64,000 bases of DNA from Neckera pumila (GCA_963969595.1 OZ018409.1:30083282-30147281); one strand, 5' to 3'. Positions 1 to 12,223 are shown, numbered from the stretch's first letter. Made by a program: numbers and translations. Notes: generated from the sequence alone by a model not told the origin.

Positions 1-124
1 TAAGGTGGAAGCACCAAAAATCGTAAATATTAAGGGATTCAGCTTAGGTGGAGGCAAATTTTTAAAATTAATATTTTTGTAGTATTGGCGAGTGAAAATC
101 ATGAATATTAAGAAAAAAAATGTA

Positions 125-400
125 CATTAGATGTTATTTGAGGCCTCCAAGAGTCTGCGAGTTATTTTGCGTTCCCAGACTGTGGGAACACAAGTTAATT
201 GCTGGCTGATGTGGTCAACACCGTGCTACATCATTTTTAATTTATTTATTTATTTGCTTCAAATGATATTTGAAAAGAAGATTTTTTTTTAAAATTAAAA
301 TAAATAAACTCTGACAGCACTACTACTGGTTCAGAACATGGAACAAATTGCGGGAACAGGCCTAAAATGGCCCTCCAAAGGCTTCAAATAACATCTAATG
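125..400. mobile_element. MITE, CATTAGAAG family, copy 1
   Basis: A 276-bp element bounded by inverted termini: CATTAGATGTTATTTGAGGC at the left and its near-exact complement at 380-400. It has no coding capacity. Its reverse complement aligns along its length with 8486-8713 and 16015-16308, including a shared subterminal GGAGGGCC and an internal T-rich tract. No clear target-site duplication is visible. The superfamily is not assigned. Confidence 0.7.
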
Positions 401-1935
401 TTTTTAGGATGTGGTATGTAATTTCTATGATTTTTTAAAGAGACGGCTCCCTAGACTACTAAAACTGTCACATAGGTGGATCCAAAACTAAAATCAACTA
501 TCAGCAAATGAGAATGAAATAAGTGTCTTTCAATTGCGTCAGCAAATTAGAATTAAACATTTGTAGGATACTTTAATGGATGCTTATGGACAAATTTGGT
601 GACAGAATGGAAGCAAGAACGGAAATGGGTGTTTCTATCTTAATGGGAGGGAAAGACTCTTTTGCTAATAAGATAGAACCACTCATTCCCAATCTGGAAG
701 CCATAACCAACATGTTGGGTACCACTATTTCCAATCAAGACTAGAAACAGATTTCAATCAAAGTTGGAAATGCCTTGGAATGCGGTTTTTTCTCCTTTTC
801 AAAGTTGGGACTAATGAGGTCATCACACATGTTATAAAGTGCATAGGAACTAGTGAAAGAGAAGTAGGAAGTACTAAGAGCAATCCCACGGCGGGGCGTC
901 AAGTAGGGCAAATACGGACAGTGAGCGGGTCCTTACAGATTTTTTTTCCTACGACAGATGCATCAAGTCAAAAACAAGCGCCGGCCATGCCAAATTTTGA
1001 TGAAGACACTGGCAAATAGTGAAGCTTGGGCGTGCCGCACCAAGAGTCTAATTACTCACTGTCTCATCATTGAATGGATCTCTACCAACATTATCTAGAG
1101 TTGTCCCAATGTGAAAAAATTACCTGGCCTTGACAAAGTGAGTTGCATTCATGAGGTGTGGGCCATTTCATGGGGCCACATGCAACTCACAAGTGGCACG
1201 TCTCAGTGACGCGTTCACGGTGGGGACCTTCGAGAATTTTGGAACCTGGCTCGCCAAACAGAGATGTCATCTTTGCTTGGCGCCCTTGTTCCGCAAGCCA
1301 GGCCTTGGTTTGCCCTATGGTAGGAAACTCTGAAATCACACGGGCATTAAGAACCGCCCCTATAAATGGCTGTGAAATGGACATAAGGTGGTTCTAAAAT
1401 TGACCTCTATAGTCATTGAATGAATCAAGGAAGCAAGCATTATTAATTGCAAGAGCCAATCATTTTCTTTGCCTTCTCCATCTTTTTTTAGAATTGCAAG
1501 TGAGCAATTTATGGAAGACCTAGGGTCATAAATAGGCACCTACGGCACATCTTGTTTGAAAATTCATAACTAATTCAGTAATGCTTCAAAATATGAAACC
1601 ACTTGTTTTAGATTCCTCTTCTAATTCTCTATGTTTGGAAAATGAGCTAAAAATATTCTCATCCAAGCAACTACATGAAAAAGTCAAACCAGCCCTTAGA
1701 TTAATGGTTTCTGAGCCTCCTATTATAAGTGACAAAGTAGTTCTTCTATGATTAGAATAAGAAGACTCTAGACATTGGCTATAGGTTCGGAATTCTTTTT
1801 GACTCCCCAAAGTAGTAATTTCAATTTCAACAATTTCAACAATAAAATTACAAAAAATTTATAGTTCCAATATTTCTTATCTCTACTTGAGAAAAATTTC
1901 CACTATCTCACACTCCTTCTCATATCACTTATTAA
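401..1935. repeat. Gene-free stretch with interspersed repeat family R1
   Basis: No gene is supported here. Parts of roughly 690-1930 match 27590-28620 and, inverted, 36900-37345 and 47000-47365. Shared pieces include a segment reading TTTCCAATCAAG at about 730, a TTGGGACTAATGAGGTCAT segment near 805, and a GACTCTAGACATTGGCTA segment near 1769 followed by a TTTCCACTATCTCAC segment. The short reading frames here are not conserved between copies. Confidence 0.45.
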
Positions 1936-2076
1936 GTGATCGGGTATGGGTGGTTCTACCTGTGTGGAGTCCTGGTGCCCTACTCGACCGCCCTCGCCGC
2001 TTACGCTCCCTTCCCCTTGCGGTGGGGATGCTCCCAGTGGCCCACACTTGTCAATCCCAGGAGCCATCTCAAATCA

Positions 2077-2082
2077 CACGTG
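2077..2082. promoter_or_regulatory. G-box/ABRE-like CACGTG
   Basis: The palindrome CACGTG lies in the context ACACGTGTC, the classical plant bZIP/bHLH target, inside a GC-rich block (about 1945-2180) that stands out from its AT-rich surroundings. It lies 1.4 kb upstream of the lipase start codon, so a role in that gene's promoter is inference only. Confidence 0.3.
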
Positions 2083-2229
2083 TCACCCCCAGAAGACGGC
2101 GATGTGTGCGCGCAAAGGCCAGGTGCCGCGCCCGCGCCTTCGTCGCCGGCTCCGCCGTGTCCACTAACGCAAAGAAAATCGACCGTCGCCAGATTCCCTA
2201 GTCTTCCACGAAATTGCATCAGTTTGCGG

Positions 2230-3090
2230 AATTGGGAAAGAGTTCAATTCGCTTTCGATGCAATTTGTGGCTGCTCATCCTCATCTCCACTTAACAAAAT
2301 TCGTCTTTGTATCTTGGTAACGAACGCTGGCTTTGTTCTGATTTTTAGTAGGTTCGTCTCTGCTTGGGATACTTTAATCCCAGGCGTCTGTTTCGGGTTG
2401 CAATTCCTTCTTTTCGTTCTTTCAGGGTCAGGTTGAGTTTCGGATAATTGAATTTTATCTGGGTTTTTGTAAATTCTTATTCTTATGCTTTGATTGGTGA
2501 CCCCCCATCAATCTCCACTTCATCGTCTTGCATTGGGTAACTTCGCGTACAACGAACGCTGACTTTGGGAAAGAGTTCGCTTTTGATGCAAGTTGCTGCT
2601 GCTCATCCTCATCTCCGTCCACTTGACAAATTCATCTTTGTATTTGCATTGGGTAACTTAACGAATGCTGGCTTTGTTCGGATGATATAGTTCGTTCGTC
2701 TCTGCTTGGGATACTTTAACCCCAGTCGTCTGTTTCAGATTGCAATTCCTTCGTTTCGTTCTTTCAGGGTCAGGTTGAGTTTCAGTGAAGAGAATTTTGT
2801 CTGGGTTTCTGCGAATTCTGATTCTTATGCTTTTATTGGTGACCTCCAGTTCATCAATCTCCAGTTCATCAATTCGTCTTGCACTGGGTCACTTCGCGTA
2901 CAACGGACGCTCTTAGCTCTGATTTCGTTCGGGTATGTCTCTGTTTTGGAGCTCAATTTCGGGATACTACAACCCTAATCGTCTCTTTCAGTTCCAGTTT
3001 CCTTTTCTTTCTCTTTCGTTTTTTATCATTTCAGTTTCAGTTTCCGGTTGAGTGACTGGAGATTTTACCTGGAGTTTGGGCTTTGGTGTC
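2230..3090. repeat. Tandemly triplicated block upstream of the lipase gene
   Basis: Three degenerate copies of a roughly 300-bp unit run from about 2230, 2500 and 2850. Copies 1 and 2 share GCTCATCCTCATCTCC, CGTCTCTGCTTGGGATACTT and TTCTTTCAGGGTCAGGTTGAG. Copies 2 and 3 share ACTTCGCGTACAACG. Copy 3 is the most diverged. The block probably lies in the promoter or the 5' untranslated region of the lipase gene. The pyrimidine-rich TTCTTTCAG motif recurs in each copy and could serve as an acceptor of a 5' UTR intron. Confidence 0.6.
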
Positions 3091-3479
3091 GTTTTAGACG
3101 ATTTCAATGGTTGTATTGATCGGGAAGAATATTGAGAGAGGACTTTAAATCATCTGGGTTACTCCAAATTCATGGATTTTTTTTGTGGAATTCGCATTTA
3201 GCAACTTGGTACCAGTACAAATCATTCATCGACAATTTGGGTTTAGCTGTTCCAATTCCAATCAACTAAAGCGCAATTCCTGTTTGGGTTATTTCAATTT
3301 CAATTTGGGTTAGCTGTTCTCATCCGTGGTTTTGGTTGTCCCTGCAGACTTTTCCCAATCATCTCACATACAGCAATGGCCCTTACAAATCCCAAACTCT
3401 CCCCCTACCGCGCCTCTCCTTAACATTGCAACAGACCTAACCAAGATATATTGCGCATCTTCTTCCTTCCAGTTCCCCG

Positions 3480-6400
3480 ATGGCTTCTTTAGGCAAGATC
3501 ATCAAAGACGACCGCCACCCCGAATGGCTGGTCGACGCCATCATCCTCTCCGCCGTGGTCTACAGCCCCGACCCCGCCGAGGAGCTCAAACTCATGGAAC
3601 AAGACTACGGCTTACCCTCCTCCGCCAAGTACGAGTTTGTCTCCGACGAGGAGCTCAAAGAGAATGGCTTCGAGAATTGTAGGCAAACCCTGCTCGTGGT
3701 GCGTTCTTTAGCTGATGGGCATTACGTGGTGGCCTGTCGAGGGACGACGGATGTGAGCGATGCCCTGGCGGATCTCAACTTCATTCAGCGGACGATGACG
3801 TTGATCCCTGGGGCGGCACACTCGGGGTTCCTGGACAGGGCTAAGACGATCCCTTTGGAGTATTTTCGGAGGTTGCTGATCAGGGGGGAGAGGCTGGTGT
3901 TGACGGGGCATTCGCTCGGGGGGGCGGTGGCGTCGTTGTTGGCGCTCAGGTACGAGGATTGGGCAAAACCCCAATTCAGGGTTTAGGGGTGTGGTTTTGG
4001 ATAGTGTAAGGACCGTTCAGTAGCTGAGCATTATTCCTATTCTGAAGCTTTCTTAGTTTTTGTTGCGTGGTGTTGCTGCACAGGGATTCTGAGTGTCGAC
4101 TTAGCTTGTGGTTTTTGGACTTGGTATGAAGAATCTGGGTCTCATTTTTTTTTAATGTGCTGATTTAGTTGTTCCCCAAATCAACCTTAGGTTCTGAATA
4201 TGTAAGGGCATCATTCCTATTGGTTAGCTTTCTTAGTTTTGCTGGGATTTTTCGTACGAGGATTCCAAATTCTCTTAGCGTGTTGTTTTTTTGTACTTGG
4301 TACGAAGAAACTAAGAACTTTTATTGGTCTGATTATAGCTGTTTCCAAAATCAACCCCAGGGTCTCATGTTCAGACCATGTCAGACCATGTGCATGTGCA
4401 AGAATCTATAGAATTTACAGGAGTTGATTTTGCTACTAGTCCCAATTTGGAGCGGTTTCCTTATCCTGGCAAAATAGGGAACCCGAGTCCTTTTCCTGTA
4501 GGGTTGAAAAGTCTCCCGTTTACAGTGCAAGCGTCATCCGAGTGCAGATGATTTGTAAGAAATGGATACATAGGACTAAGTTGACCAGGTGATGCAGCTG
4601 TGTCAAGTCTTCTTTGGTTGAGAGTGAGAGGGTTATTATACACTACGCGTTGTTCAATGTAAGCTCTCAAATCAACCCAAAAGTACACTTTCCAATGAAG
4701 GTTCTCGATTTGAGAGAGTACGAACTTAGCATGGAATAGGTTATGGTTCTCGAAGCTCGTGAAACCATGGAATAGGTTATGATTCTTTCCCATATCGAAT
4801 AACTGCCGTTCTCAAAGTTTATGAGAGTATATCGTCCTGTATTAGCAGTTCTAGGATTTTCTTAGGTTTGACTGGGATTTTTTTTTGGGTTCTACCACAG
4901 GCTTCTGGAGGCAACGGGGAAGTGGTGTCATGCCCAAGTGCAGTGCTACACATTTGGTTGTCCCTTCTTCGCAGACTACCGTCTAGCAAAGTACGTGCCT
5001 TCCTTACTCTTATCCCTGAATAGAAAATCCATTGCACTTGGCAAGTTCCTCGTTATAAATTGCCCTCAAATGGCGTTACAATATGGCAAGGTTTGGTTTC
5101 CTGGTAGGGAAATTTTACTTTCTAAATTTGAAAGATGTATCGAGGACATTTTATTGTTGCTTCTCGTCTGTTTGATGCACCTTGGGATGCACAACATTCT
5201 TGACCAAACCAGGAGCCTTCGGCTTAACCTTAAGAAAAGGTTAGGTGTCTCTAGGAGAATTTGCTTTCAAAAGATGGGTTGCCACATTTCCTCTATTCGC
5301 AGCAGTAAGAATGGACTCACAAGGATGATTCTTCCTTTGAGTCTATAAGGTAACTGTACCTAATCTTAGTGCGTCCCTATCTAAACCCCCTCTTTATCTC
5401 AAAACTGAAAATCTAAATCTAGAGTAGTCATTCTTGTCTTATGAGATTTGTGCTACATGATTAAGAGAAGAATGACAACTCTAGATTTAGGTTTCAAAAA
5501 GAAGTTGGGATATAGACAGTGATGCAATAAGGTCAACGCCGCATTGAGGTAGACTTACCTTATTCTTATTCTTCAGTGCTTCAACAATGTTTTAGGTCCC
5601 CATGGTTTAGAATGTTAAGGTATCTTTATCCTTTTGCAACACTATGAATTTGCCATCAACTAGAATACAGGTCTTTAGAGTCGCTCATTGACCCAAATAT
5701 GAAAGCGCTTGCTTAAACTCAACACTAGTTTTCAAAAGGAACCAATGGAAGTTGAAGACTTATTTGAAGCAACCAATGAGAGTACAAGCATTTTGTACTT
5801 CAAGGATGTCCAATTAAGGGTAGTGTAGTGTCCATAATAGGTGTTCCTATGACCTCAACTTTGAAAATTGGTGGTATACTCATAGAGACTCTAAAAATTC
5901 TCAAACCAATTGCATTCACTTTTCCTTTCCTTTGCAAATACGATAATTTCCCCCAAATTGTGTTTAGATTTGCTGGTTTGTAAAAAAGTGTTTGTCCTAG
6001 GGGCGGAAACCTTATATGTGTGACGAATAAATCATGACTGGATGTTGATGCACCAGATACATTAACAAACGCTACAAACGCCACTTGATTCACATTGTGT
6101 CTCGGAACGACATCGTGCCGAAGGTCATGCCTGTGGCGTTCACCATCTACACCATCTGGGCAGGACTTGGAGTGGGCCCTCTGAGCGAAATCATGCACTT
6201 GGCACGCATTGCGATGCTGTTTGCTCAAGTCTTGAAGGTGAAGCCTCGAAAGCTCCCCTTTGTGGTCGCCAGCACGCAAGCTTTGACGTGGGTGCCCTCT
6301 TTGCTGCGTTTCCTCCTCCACCGGGCACTAGCCTTGGCGCTCTCCCACCAGAGTGGCTATGGCTACGCGTTCGCAGGGCACATGGTGCTGCTCGACACGG

Positions 6401-7788
6401 AAACGAATTTCTTGGAGTACGCCGACATGGATACTTGGAAGGTGGAGAAGCACTTGGACTTCCACATGAACGTGGGCTCCCTGGCTGTGAAGGAGCACTC
6501 GTTGCTGAGTTATATTGACCATGTGTTTGCTGTGGAATCCAATAAGCGAGCGAATGAGGATTTCGAGTTTAGTGCGGCCGTCAAGAGGCACGACGAGGAG
6601 GAAACGCCGGATTCCAAGGTGGAGGTCTGTACGGCCACGTTGAACATGAAGTGGTTCGATAAGAAGGAGAAGAAGCCTACTAAGCAGGTATACGCCCCGG
6701 TAAACACCGTATTTCCCTTCCTCTTTTCACGCCATGAAAATGATGTGATTTTGACATGAAAATGATGTGATTTGACATGAAAATGATGTGATTGAGGTTC
6801 GGTTCACATCAAGCTGGAAAACGGATCATTTCTGTAAGAGTGGGTCGATATAAAACCGTCTAGATCTGATACGTTTGCACCAAAATAGCTGAAACTTCGA
6901 TATTTGTCTCGGCAGTCAGTGTCTCAGACACAGGTCATGCCAATCTTTGGAACGCTGGTAAGCCCAACAAGTCCTAACTGGAGATTCCTACCAAAGGCAG
7001 ACTAGAGCCTTGCAAATAGTGTTGATATGATGGCCTTTTTTGGCTCCAACCCTTTCTAATGACACTGTCTAATTGCACATCCCCTGCCCCCTGCTTAGCA
7101 TCAGAATCTGTCTAAGCACGTACACATTAGAATGCACAACTTTTACATGTCAAGTAGTGAACACGCAGTGTCATTAGAGAAACAGTGTCATGCGAGTGGG
7201 TTGAGTGTACCAAACTCAAGTTTTTCTGTTTGGTCCGGGAGTCCATCTACAGATCCTGTGTATGCTCCAGTGGCGAACACGCACAAGAGTGCTGACAGAC
7301 AGAGAGCCCATATCTCTCTGAATTCAGTGTCATTAGAGAGCATTGAGTTTACCAAATGCGCATTTGATTGTCTGTTCTGGTATGAAGAGACCCTCTTCAA
7401 AGACTGCGTTGTTTTATGATTGCTGCAGATTATGCTGGAGAAGAAAGAAGTGAAGGACCCTCACGGGCAAAAGAAGACCTTCACGACTGGAAAAATGGTG
7501 AAGAATCAGCAGCAGCTGCAACAGCAACAGCAACAGCCGAAGCCGAAGCCGAAACCGAAGCCGAAGCAGGCGCTCAAGAGCCGAGTGGCGTGCCTCATAT
7601 TTGCCCGTCGCATGGGCGAGGTGAACCCCAAGAGGTTTGCTCTTATGAAGCAGAAGCCGGGGATCATCAGGAAGCTGGGCATGGGATTCCACCAGTTCAC
7701 CAAGTTCGTGCATCGCTTTGACATGCTATTCATTGCTTCCACTGCTGTGCTTGGAATCCTCCAGATCAAGCGATACTTTTTCAAGTGA
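3480..7788 (+). CDS. Class-3 (fungal-type) lipase, alpha/beta hydrolase
   Basis: The model is join(3480..3949, 4901..4990, 6057..6687, 7429..7788), giving 516 residues; all junctions are GT-AG and in phase. The Lipase_3 domain shows a CRGTTD oxyanion-side motif near residue 90, the nucleophile elbow GHSLGG with Ser145, and the small exon 2 restoring the usual QCYTFGCPFFAD strand. The acid is in SRNDIVP (Asp205), and His334 in KEHSLLSY is the likely third catalytic residue. Family members hydrolyse acyl esters of glycerolipids. The SRNDIVP context resembles the lipase domain of EDS1-type proteins, but I see no EP domain. Exon 4 codes for a Q-rich run and a (PK)n run near 7509-7568, then a basic helix and a C-terminal hydrophobic stretch (MLFIASTAVLGI) ending KRYFFK, so membrane association is possible. 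The ATG at 3480 opens the conserved region. The substrate is unknown. Confidence 0.87.
3990..4365 (+). repeat. Tandem duplication inside lipase intron 1
   Basis: Two diverged copies of a roughly 180-bp segment lie side by side (about 3990-4180 and 4195-4365). Both contain ATTCCTATT followed by GCTTTCTTAGTTTT, then GGATTC, then ACTTGGTA(T/C)GAAGAA, and end near AAATCAACC. The duplication is non-coding and lies wholly within intron 1 (3950-4900). Confidence 0.6.
5373..5517. mobile_element. Foldback MITE in lipase intron 2
   Basis: A 145-bp inverted repeat. The left arm begins GTCCCTATCTAAACC and reaches AGTCATTCT; the right arm is its diverged complement, ending GGGATATAGAC. The two arms pair over about 60 bp around a loop of roughly 25 bp (TTATGAGATTTGTGCTACAT). 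A related fragment with the same loop sequence occurs at about 48735-48800. Confidence 0.65.
5728..5870. repeat. Interspersed repeat fragment in lipase intron 2
   Basis: This segment shares AACCAATGGAAGTTGA, TTTTGTACTTCAAG and a following TCCA(A/T)TTAAGGG with 9600-9735, in the same orientation. It is a copy of a dispersed non-coding repeat that landed within the intron (4991-6056). No termini can be defined. Confidence 0.5.
6733..6794 (+). repeat. 22-bp tandem repeat at start of lipase intron 3
   Basis: Three copies of CATGAAAATGATGTGATTT(TGA), of 22, 21 and about 19 bp, stand in tandem 45 bp after the intron 3 donor at 6688. They are non-coding and are likely replication slippage. Confidence 0.8.
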
Positions 7789-8485
7789 GATTTTAGGAGG
7801 GTGCAAGGGGTGAGAGCCCCTTTTGAACATTTTTTCCAGTAACTTTTTTTATTTGAAAGTCAAATGGAACTTGCATTTAACGCACTTGGATTCATGGTTT
7901 TTTGGAGTCTTATGGAATTAGTTGTGGAGTTTTGAAGTTGGATGGATTGGTCTATGGAAGTGTGTTTCAATAGTGTCCTCATTGTTTCAGTAGGACATTA
8001 CTGAAACTCATTTTGTGCAAAAAGGGGGTCCTTCGTAAAGCTTTACTGAAACATTACAAAGGACCGAGCTTTCCTGAATTTCAGCGCTCCCATCCGATCT
8101 TTACTGAAGCACAGTACTGAAAACACATGTTGTGCAAAAAGGGAGGACACTGCTGAAACCCATTTGCAACGGCAATTTGAACACTCACTTTAGAGAGAGA
8201 GTATTGACAGTTTGTTCACCTTGTTTGATGATGGTTTGTTCAATTGGTGTTCGAATGCTTTCACCCTCTTTCACAAATTTCTCAATTTTTATTTATTGCG
8301 GTAGCACACATAACATTATTCGACCAGATTGATTGTTATTTTGCGAGAGTCAATAGAGAAGATTGAAAATTCCCTCATTTTGAGAGAAGAGAGCCTAGTG
8401 GATGTCAGTCCTTCGTAAAGCTTGGATCATTAGAAGAGATTTGAGGGCATTGCAAGGCGTTGTTGGTCCTTTGTAAAGTTTGGAT
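7789..8485. other. 3' flank of the lipase gene and local repeats
   Basis: No gene is seen. The first few hundred bases probably hold the 3' UTR. At 8003-8031 and 8119-8148 a similar phrase (GTGCAAAAAGGG flanked by GAAA(A/C)) recurs, with several TACTGAAAC motifs between. A TCCTT(C/T)GTAAAG(C/T)TTGGATCATTAG phrase at about 8409 is repeated at 8466, the second copy running into the MITE that begins at 8486. Confidence 0.45.
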
Positions 8486-8713
8486 CATTAGAAGATATTG
8501 GAAGGCATTGGAGGGCCGTTTCAGGCTTATTCCCCAATCTGGCCAGATCTGTGAACAGTTGGTATGGGTTGTTAGAATTTTTTTTATTTTTTTTTATTTT
8601 TCAAAAATGATGTGTTGTCTCGAACACATCAGCGAGCAGCTTTCTTGCATTCTTGTACTCTAGGAACACAAGATAATTTGCAGGCACTTGGAGGTCTCAA
8701 ATCTCTTCTAATA
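8486..8713. mobile_element. MITE, CATTAGAAG family, copy 2
   Basis: A 228-bp element starting CATTAGAAGATATTGGAAGG and ending with the complement TCAAATCTCTTCTAATA. Its interior (GGAGGGCCGTTTCAGGC, a long T-rich tract, GAACACAAGATAATTTGCAG) aligns with the reverse complement of copy 1 at 125-400. Confidence 0.65.
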
Positions 8714-8737
8714 GGGAGCGTTGCATTTCAATGCGGC

Positions 8738-8785
8738 TTACAAGAGTAGCTCAACTGGTGATTACAAGAGTAGCTCAACTAGTGA
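8738..8785 (+). repeat. 24-bp tandem duplication
   Basis: Two adjacent copies of a 24-bp unit reading TTACAAGAGTAGCTCAACT(G/A)GTGA differ at one base. They are non-coding and lie just outside the MITE at 8486-8713. Confidence 0.85.
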
Positions 8786-10162
8786 TTGGGAATCAACATG
8801 AATTGGTGTAGAAATGTATGTTTTGAAGCAATGGCCAGGTAGAGCATGCTCTTTAACTCTGTAAGGACGAGAGCGGGTTGGTCTTCAGCAGCAATCTCAA
8901 AATGGGTTCAAGACTTTTAGCCAAATGTTCATTTTTAGAAGATTTTATTTGAATTTATACTGAGGCATGAAAAAAATAAGTAAAATTTAGCCATGCAAGG
9001 CCTCCCCCTTTTGCACAAAATTCCAAAGATGAACAATTACACTTCTATCCTACATGCAAAGATTCATTGTCCTTCATTGGACACTTAGTGCTTGCAATAG
9101 CATTATTTGGTTAATGAAAACTCTACTACCTTGTTTTTGTCTTTGGTACTTTTTCTGGAGAACTTGATACTCTAATGATGAAATCTAGAGTTACCACATT
9201 AACTGATTTGATTTGAAAATGCTAAAGTACTATTGAAAGTAGGGAATCTTTACACCCTATAAAAGACATTGTGGCTATTTTTGGGTGCAAAGGAGAGTTT
9301 ATGAACAATAGGGTGCCAAAAAAGAATTTGTTCAACAACCTAGCGTTTAAGGAACAAAAATAGTTGGTAAAAGTACTCATCGAAAGTAAAAATTTATAGC
9401 ATTATAAAATCAATTAGTATGATGAAGTGCTAAATACTATATTAAATTATTAGAATTTAATGTTTTTAATTCTCCTTTCTATTAAGGTGGGAGTACCCAA
9501 TATTACCATCTTCCATCTTTGGTAGGGTTTGGAAGGAACAAAAAAGGATTGAATAAGTGCCACTATATCCTCCAATTTTGCCTCCAATTTTGCCTCCAAT
9601 TTTCAAAAGCAACCAATGGAAGTTGATAAGTTTCTTGAGGCACCCAATGGAAGTTTGACAATTTTGTACTTCAAGAGAGTCCATTTAAGGGAGTCTAGTG
9701 GTATGTATAGGTATTTTATATTTTTAACTTCAACAAATTGTTAAACAAATTGGGTTAGATTTTTCTTGAAGTCTCTAATAATCTTGTCAATTTTTTTGGT
9801 TTTATTTACACTTAGAGATGAGAGCTTGAGAAAAATCAAGCTTTGGGTGATCCTAGCTTTATGAAGGAGACACATGCAATTAACCAAGAGGTGTTGAGTG
9901 AGACAAGTTGATAAAAGATTTGAATATTTTAAACCTAGAACGCATTTTTGGGAAGTACCAAAGTAGAGTCCTTTGTTAAATTTTTTCTTTAAATTTCCAA
10001 GCTCATTATATTTTGAGAATACTGATTTTTTTAAATTCACAAGATGAATCCACTACTTTGGTAACTTTCAAGACAAGTGACCTAAAACCTAAATCAACAT
10101 TTGTCCTACTTTATATATGAGCCTTTTTATATGTGTATATGAATATATATATATACATCAAT
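8786..10162. other. Gene-free AT-rich stretch with repeat fragments
   Basis: I see no gene. At about 8998-9100 lies a degenerate fragment resembling the interior of the small TTAA elements (a GAACAATTACACTTCTATCCTA-type phrase, then TTCATTGGACACTTA). At 9582-9600 GCCTCCAATTTT is repeated three times. The segment 9600-9735 matches 5728-5870. Confidence 0.4.
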
Positions 10163-10610
10163 CACCACTAGAAAATCATGACCAAATCAACATAAAACCA
10201 ATAGATTTTTGTTATTTGGGGTAGTAGAATGACAATTTTTGTGGATTTTTGAACTTTCTGTGTAAATCATCATAATTGTGTTAACCCTTCTATCAATTTG
10301 AGTAGTGCCTTGAGTACTACTAGAAAATTAAGACCAAATCAACAGAATTTTAGGGAATTAAGAATCTTTTAGAATCTTTTAGAATTTTTTGGAATCTCGT
10401 GGAATTTACAAGATTCTACAAGATTCCAAGATTCTATATGAATCTTAGAAAATCTTATGGAATCTTCTAAGACTCTTATAAAAAAATTCTAAGACTTTTG
10501 AAGTCTTTTGCAATTTTGTAGAATCTTATAAAATCTTTACCCAAAGTGTATTTCAATACTAGCTCAATGCCTAAAAAATTTCAAAGTAATTTATATAAAG
10601 TTGTGATTAA

Positions 10611-11536
10611 CCTCTGAAGGACCGTTTTTCCTTTAGAGGACAAATGCATTTTTGGGCACGTACCTACAAGTTGAAATTTTGTTGTGATTTTTTGAAACTT
10701 TTTTTGAAGATAGAAAAACTTATAAGCTTTCTAAGAATATAATTTTTTTACAATTGGTGCCCGGAAAAAAAAGTTATGACCAAATAAACTCAAAACAGGG
10801 GACAGCAAGTAGCTTGGGCAGAAAAAAAAATGGACAAAAGTTTGATTTTTTTTTTATATACTTTTTTCCTTATAGATTATATTTTTGTCTATTTGTAAAG
10901 CTTTTATTTATTTCATTTGGATTTGTTATGAGAAAGTTATGGATATTCTTGTCTTTTGGGCAATTAAAGCATCTTTTTGAAAAAAATAACTTCTAGGATG
11001 CATTTCTGAATACAATTTTTCAAATTTCTTAGTTTTCTTTTTCTTGCATGGTTTATATTACTTGCTAGAACAATCTTACCATTGGGATTAGTGCATTCTG
11101 ATTCCATCGAAAATATATGAATATTTTAGATTTTCCTTCTAACTTGTATCTACTTCTACTCAACAATTTTTTAAGGAATAATAATTAAGTTATTTTGAAT
11201 TTTTTTTTCCTAGATTCTCAACTCAATTTTCTACTACAAAGATTTAAAGCTCAAAAGTTTGTAGTGCAAAAATTTTAAGTTCAAAATGTTTAAAGTCAAA
11301 AAATCTAGTCCCACAATGTGTTGAAAAACTTATTTTTTTTCACTTTAAACGCAGATATTTTGCAATCTATGCGGTCAAAAATTCTGAAATTTTTTACACA
11401 CACTCTCATACTAGTTAGGTGTAAGATCCTATAGTTAGTTGTGAAAAAAAAACGTTTTTCAAATTATTTTACTTTTTGCTATGGAAATGGTAGTTTTGAT
11501 GTTTTTTGGCAGAAAAGGGCCTCGGTCCTTTAGAGG
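10611..11536. mobile_element. TTAA-flanked inverted-repeat element, large class
   Basis: Flanked by TTAA at 10607-10610 and 11537-11540. The termini are CCTCTGAAGGACC and GGTCCTTTAGAGG. It is 926 bp long, exactly the length of the related copy at 16346-17271. It has no plausible transposase frame. The interior shares GGGCA(C/G)GT, AGCTTTCT and AAAGTTATG phrases with the other large copies. Confidence 0.8.
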
Positions 11537-11803
11537 TTAAAAATTTATGTTTGAAAAAGATATCATTTTATAAACAAGCAAATCCGAGCAGGCATGACAA
11601 TTAGCTAGATTCAATGGGATTGAAATTTTTTATCTATACTTTCAACAAGATTGTTGACGTAGTTCCAAAGATCCAATGGAATACTTTATACATACTTTAA
11701 TTCAACAAGATTGTTGAAAATTAGATCCAATGGAATTTTATGTTCCTTCTAGATTTTTTTTATTTAACTTAATTTTTCACAATTTGGTGGTTTTTGAAGT
11801 CAA

Positions 11804-12142
11804 CAAGTTTGGCAGTCGTTTTGGCATAGTAGGACAACTTTTTTCAAAACACTCCAGACTAAAAAGTTAGGAAAACAAGTTAACTTTCATCTCCAAAAAT
11901 CCGTTTGACATTTGGAGGTTCAGTCAAAAGTTATGGGCAGAGTTCAGAGAGGGGTTGGAAGGGACATTTTTTTTGAAATTTTCAAACATCTTCTCTAAAT
12001 TTTGTCTAGAACTTTTGATTGGAGGCTTCAAATATGAAAAAGATTTTTGGAAATGAAAGCTAACTTGATTCTCAAACTTTTCTTAGGTCGATGTTTTTTG
12101 AAAAAAGTTGTTCTACTATGTCTAAATGGCCTCCAAAGTTTG
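11804..12142. mobile_element. Foldback element
   Basis: Two arms of about 150 bp pair as inverted repeats. The left arm reads GGCATAGTAGGACAACTTTTTTC and then CTCCAAAAATCCG; the right arm is the diverged complement, ending CTATGTCTAAATGGCC. The centre holds TTTGGAGGTTCAGTCAAAAG. It is non-coding and nested in the CACTA-like element. Confidence 0.6.
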
Positions 12143-12223
12143 CTGATTTTACAAAGCAAATGATTTTACAATTGCAATAACAAAATATATAAAATTGCAC
12201 AACCATTGTATACACTAGTAATA

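Noticed and set aside
1936..2436. A 166-codon plus-strand frame in GC-rich DNA upstream of the lipase
   Set aside because: Three overlapping frames in the same GC-rich block are equally open, no domain is visible, and the second half lies in the triplicated repeat without being conserved in the other copies.
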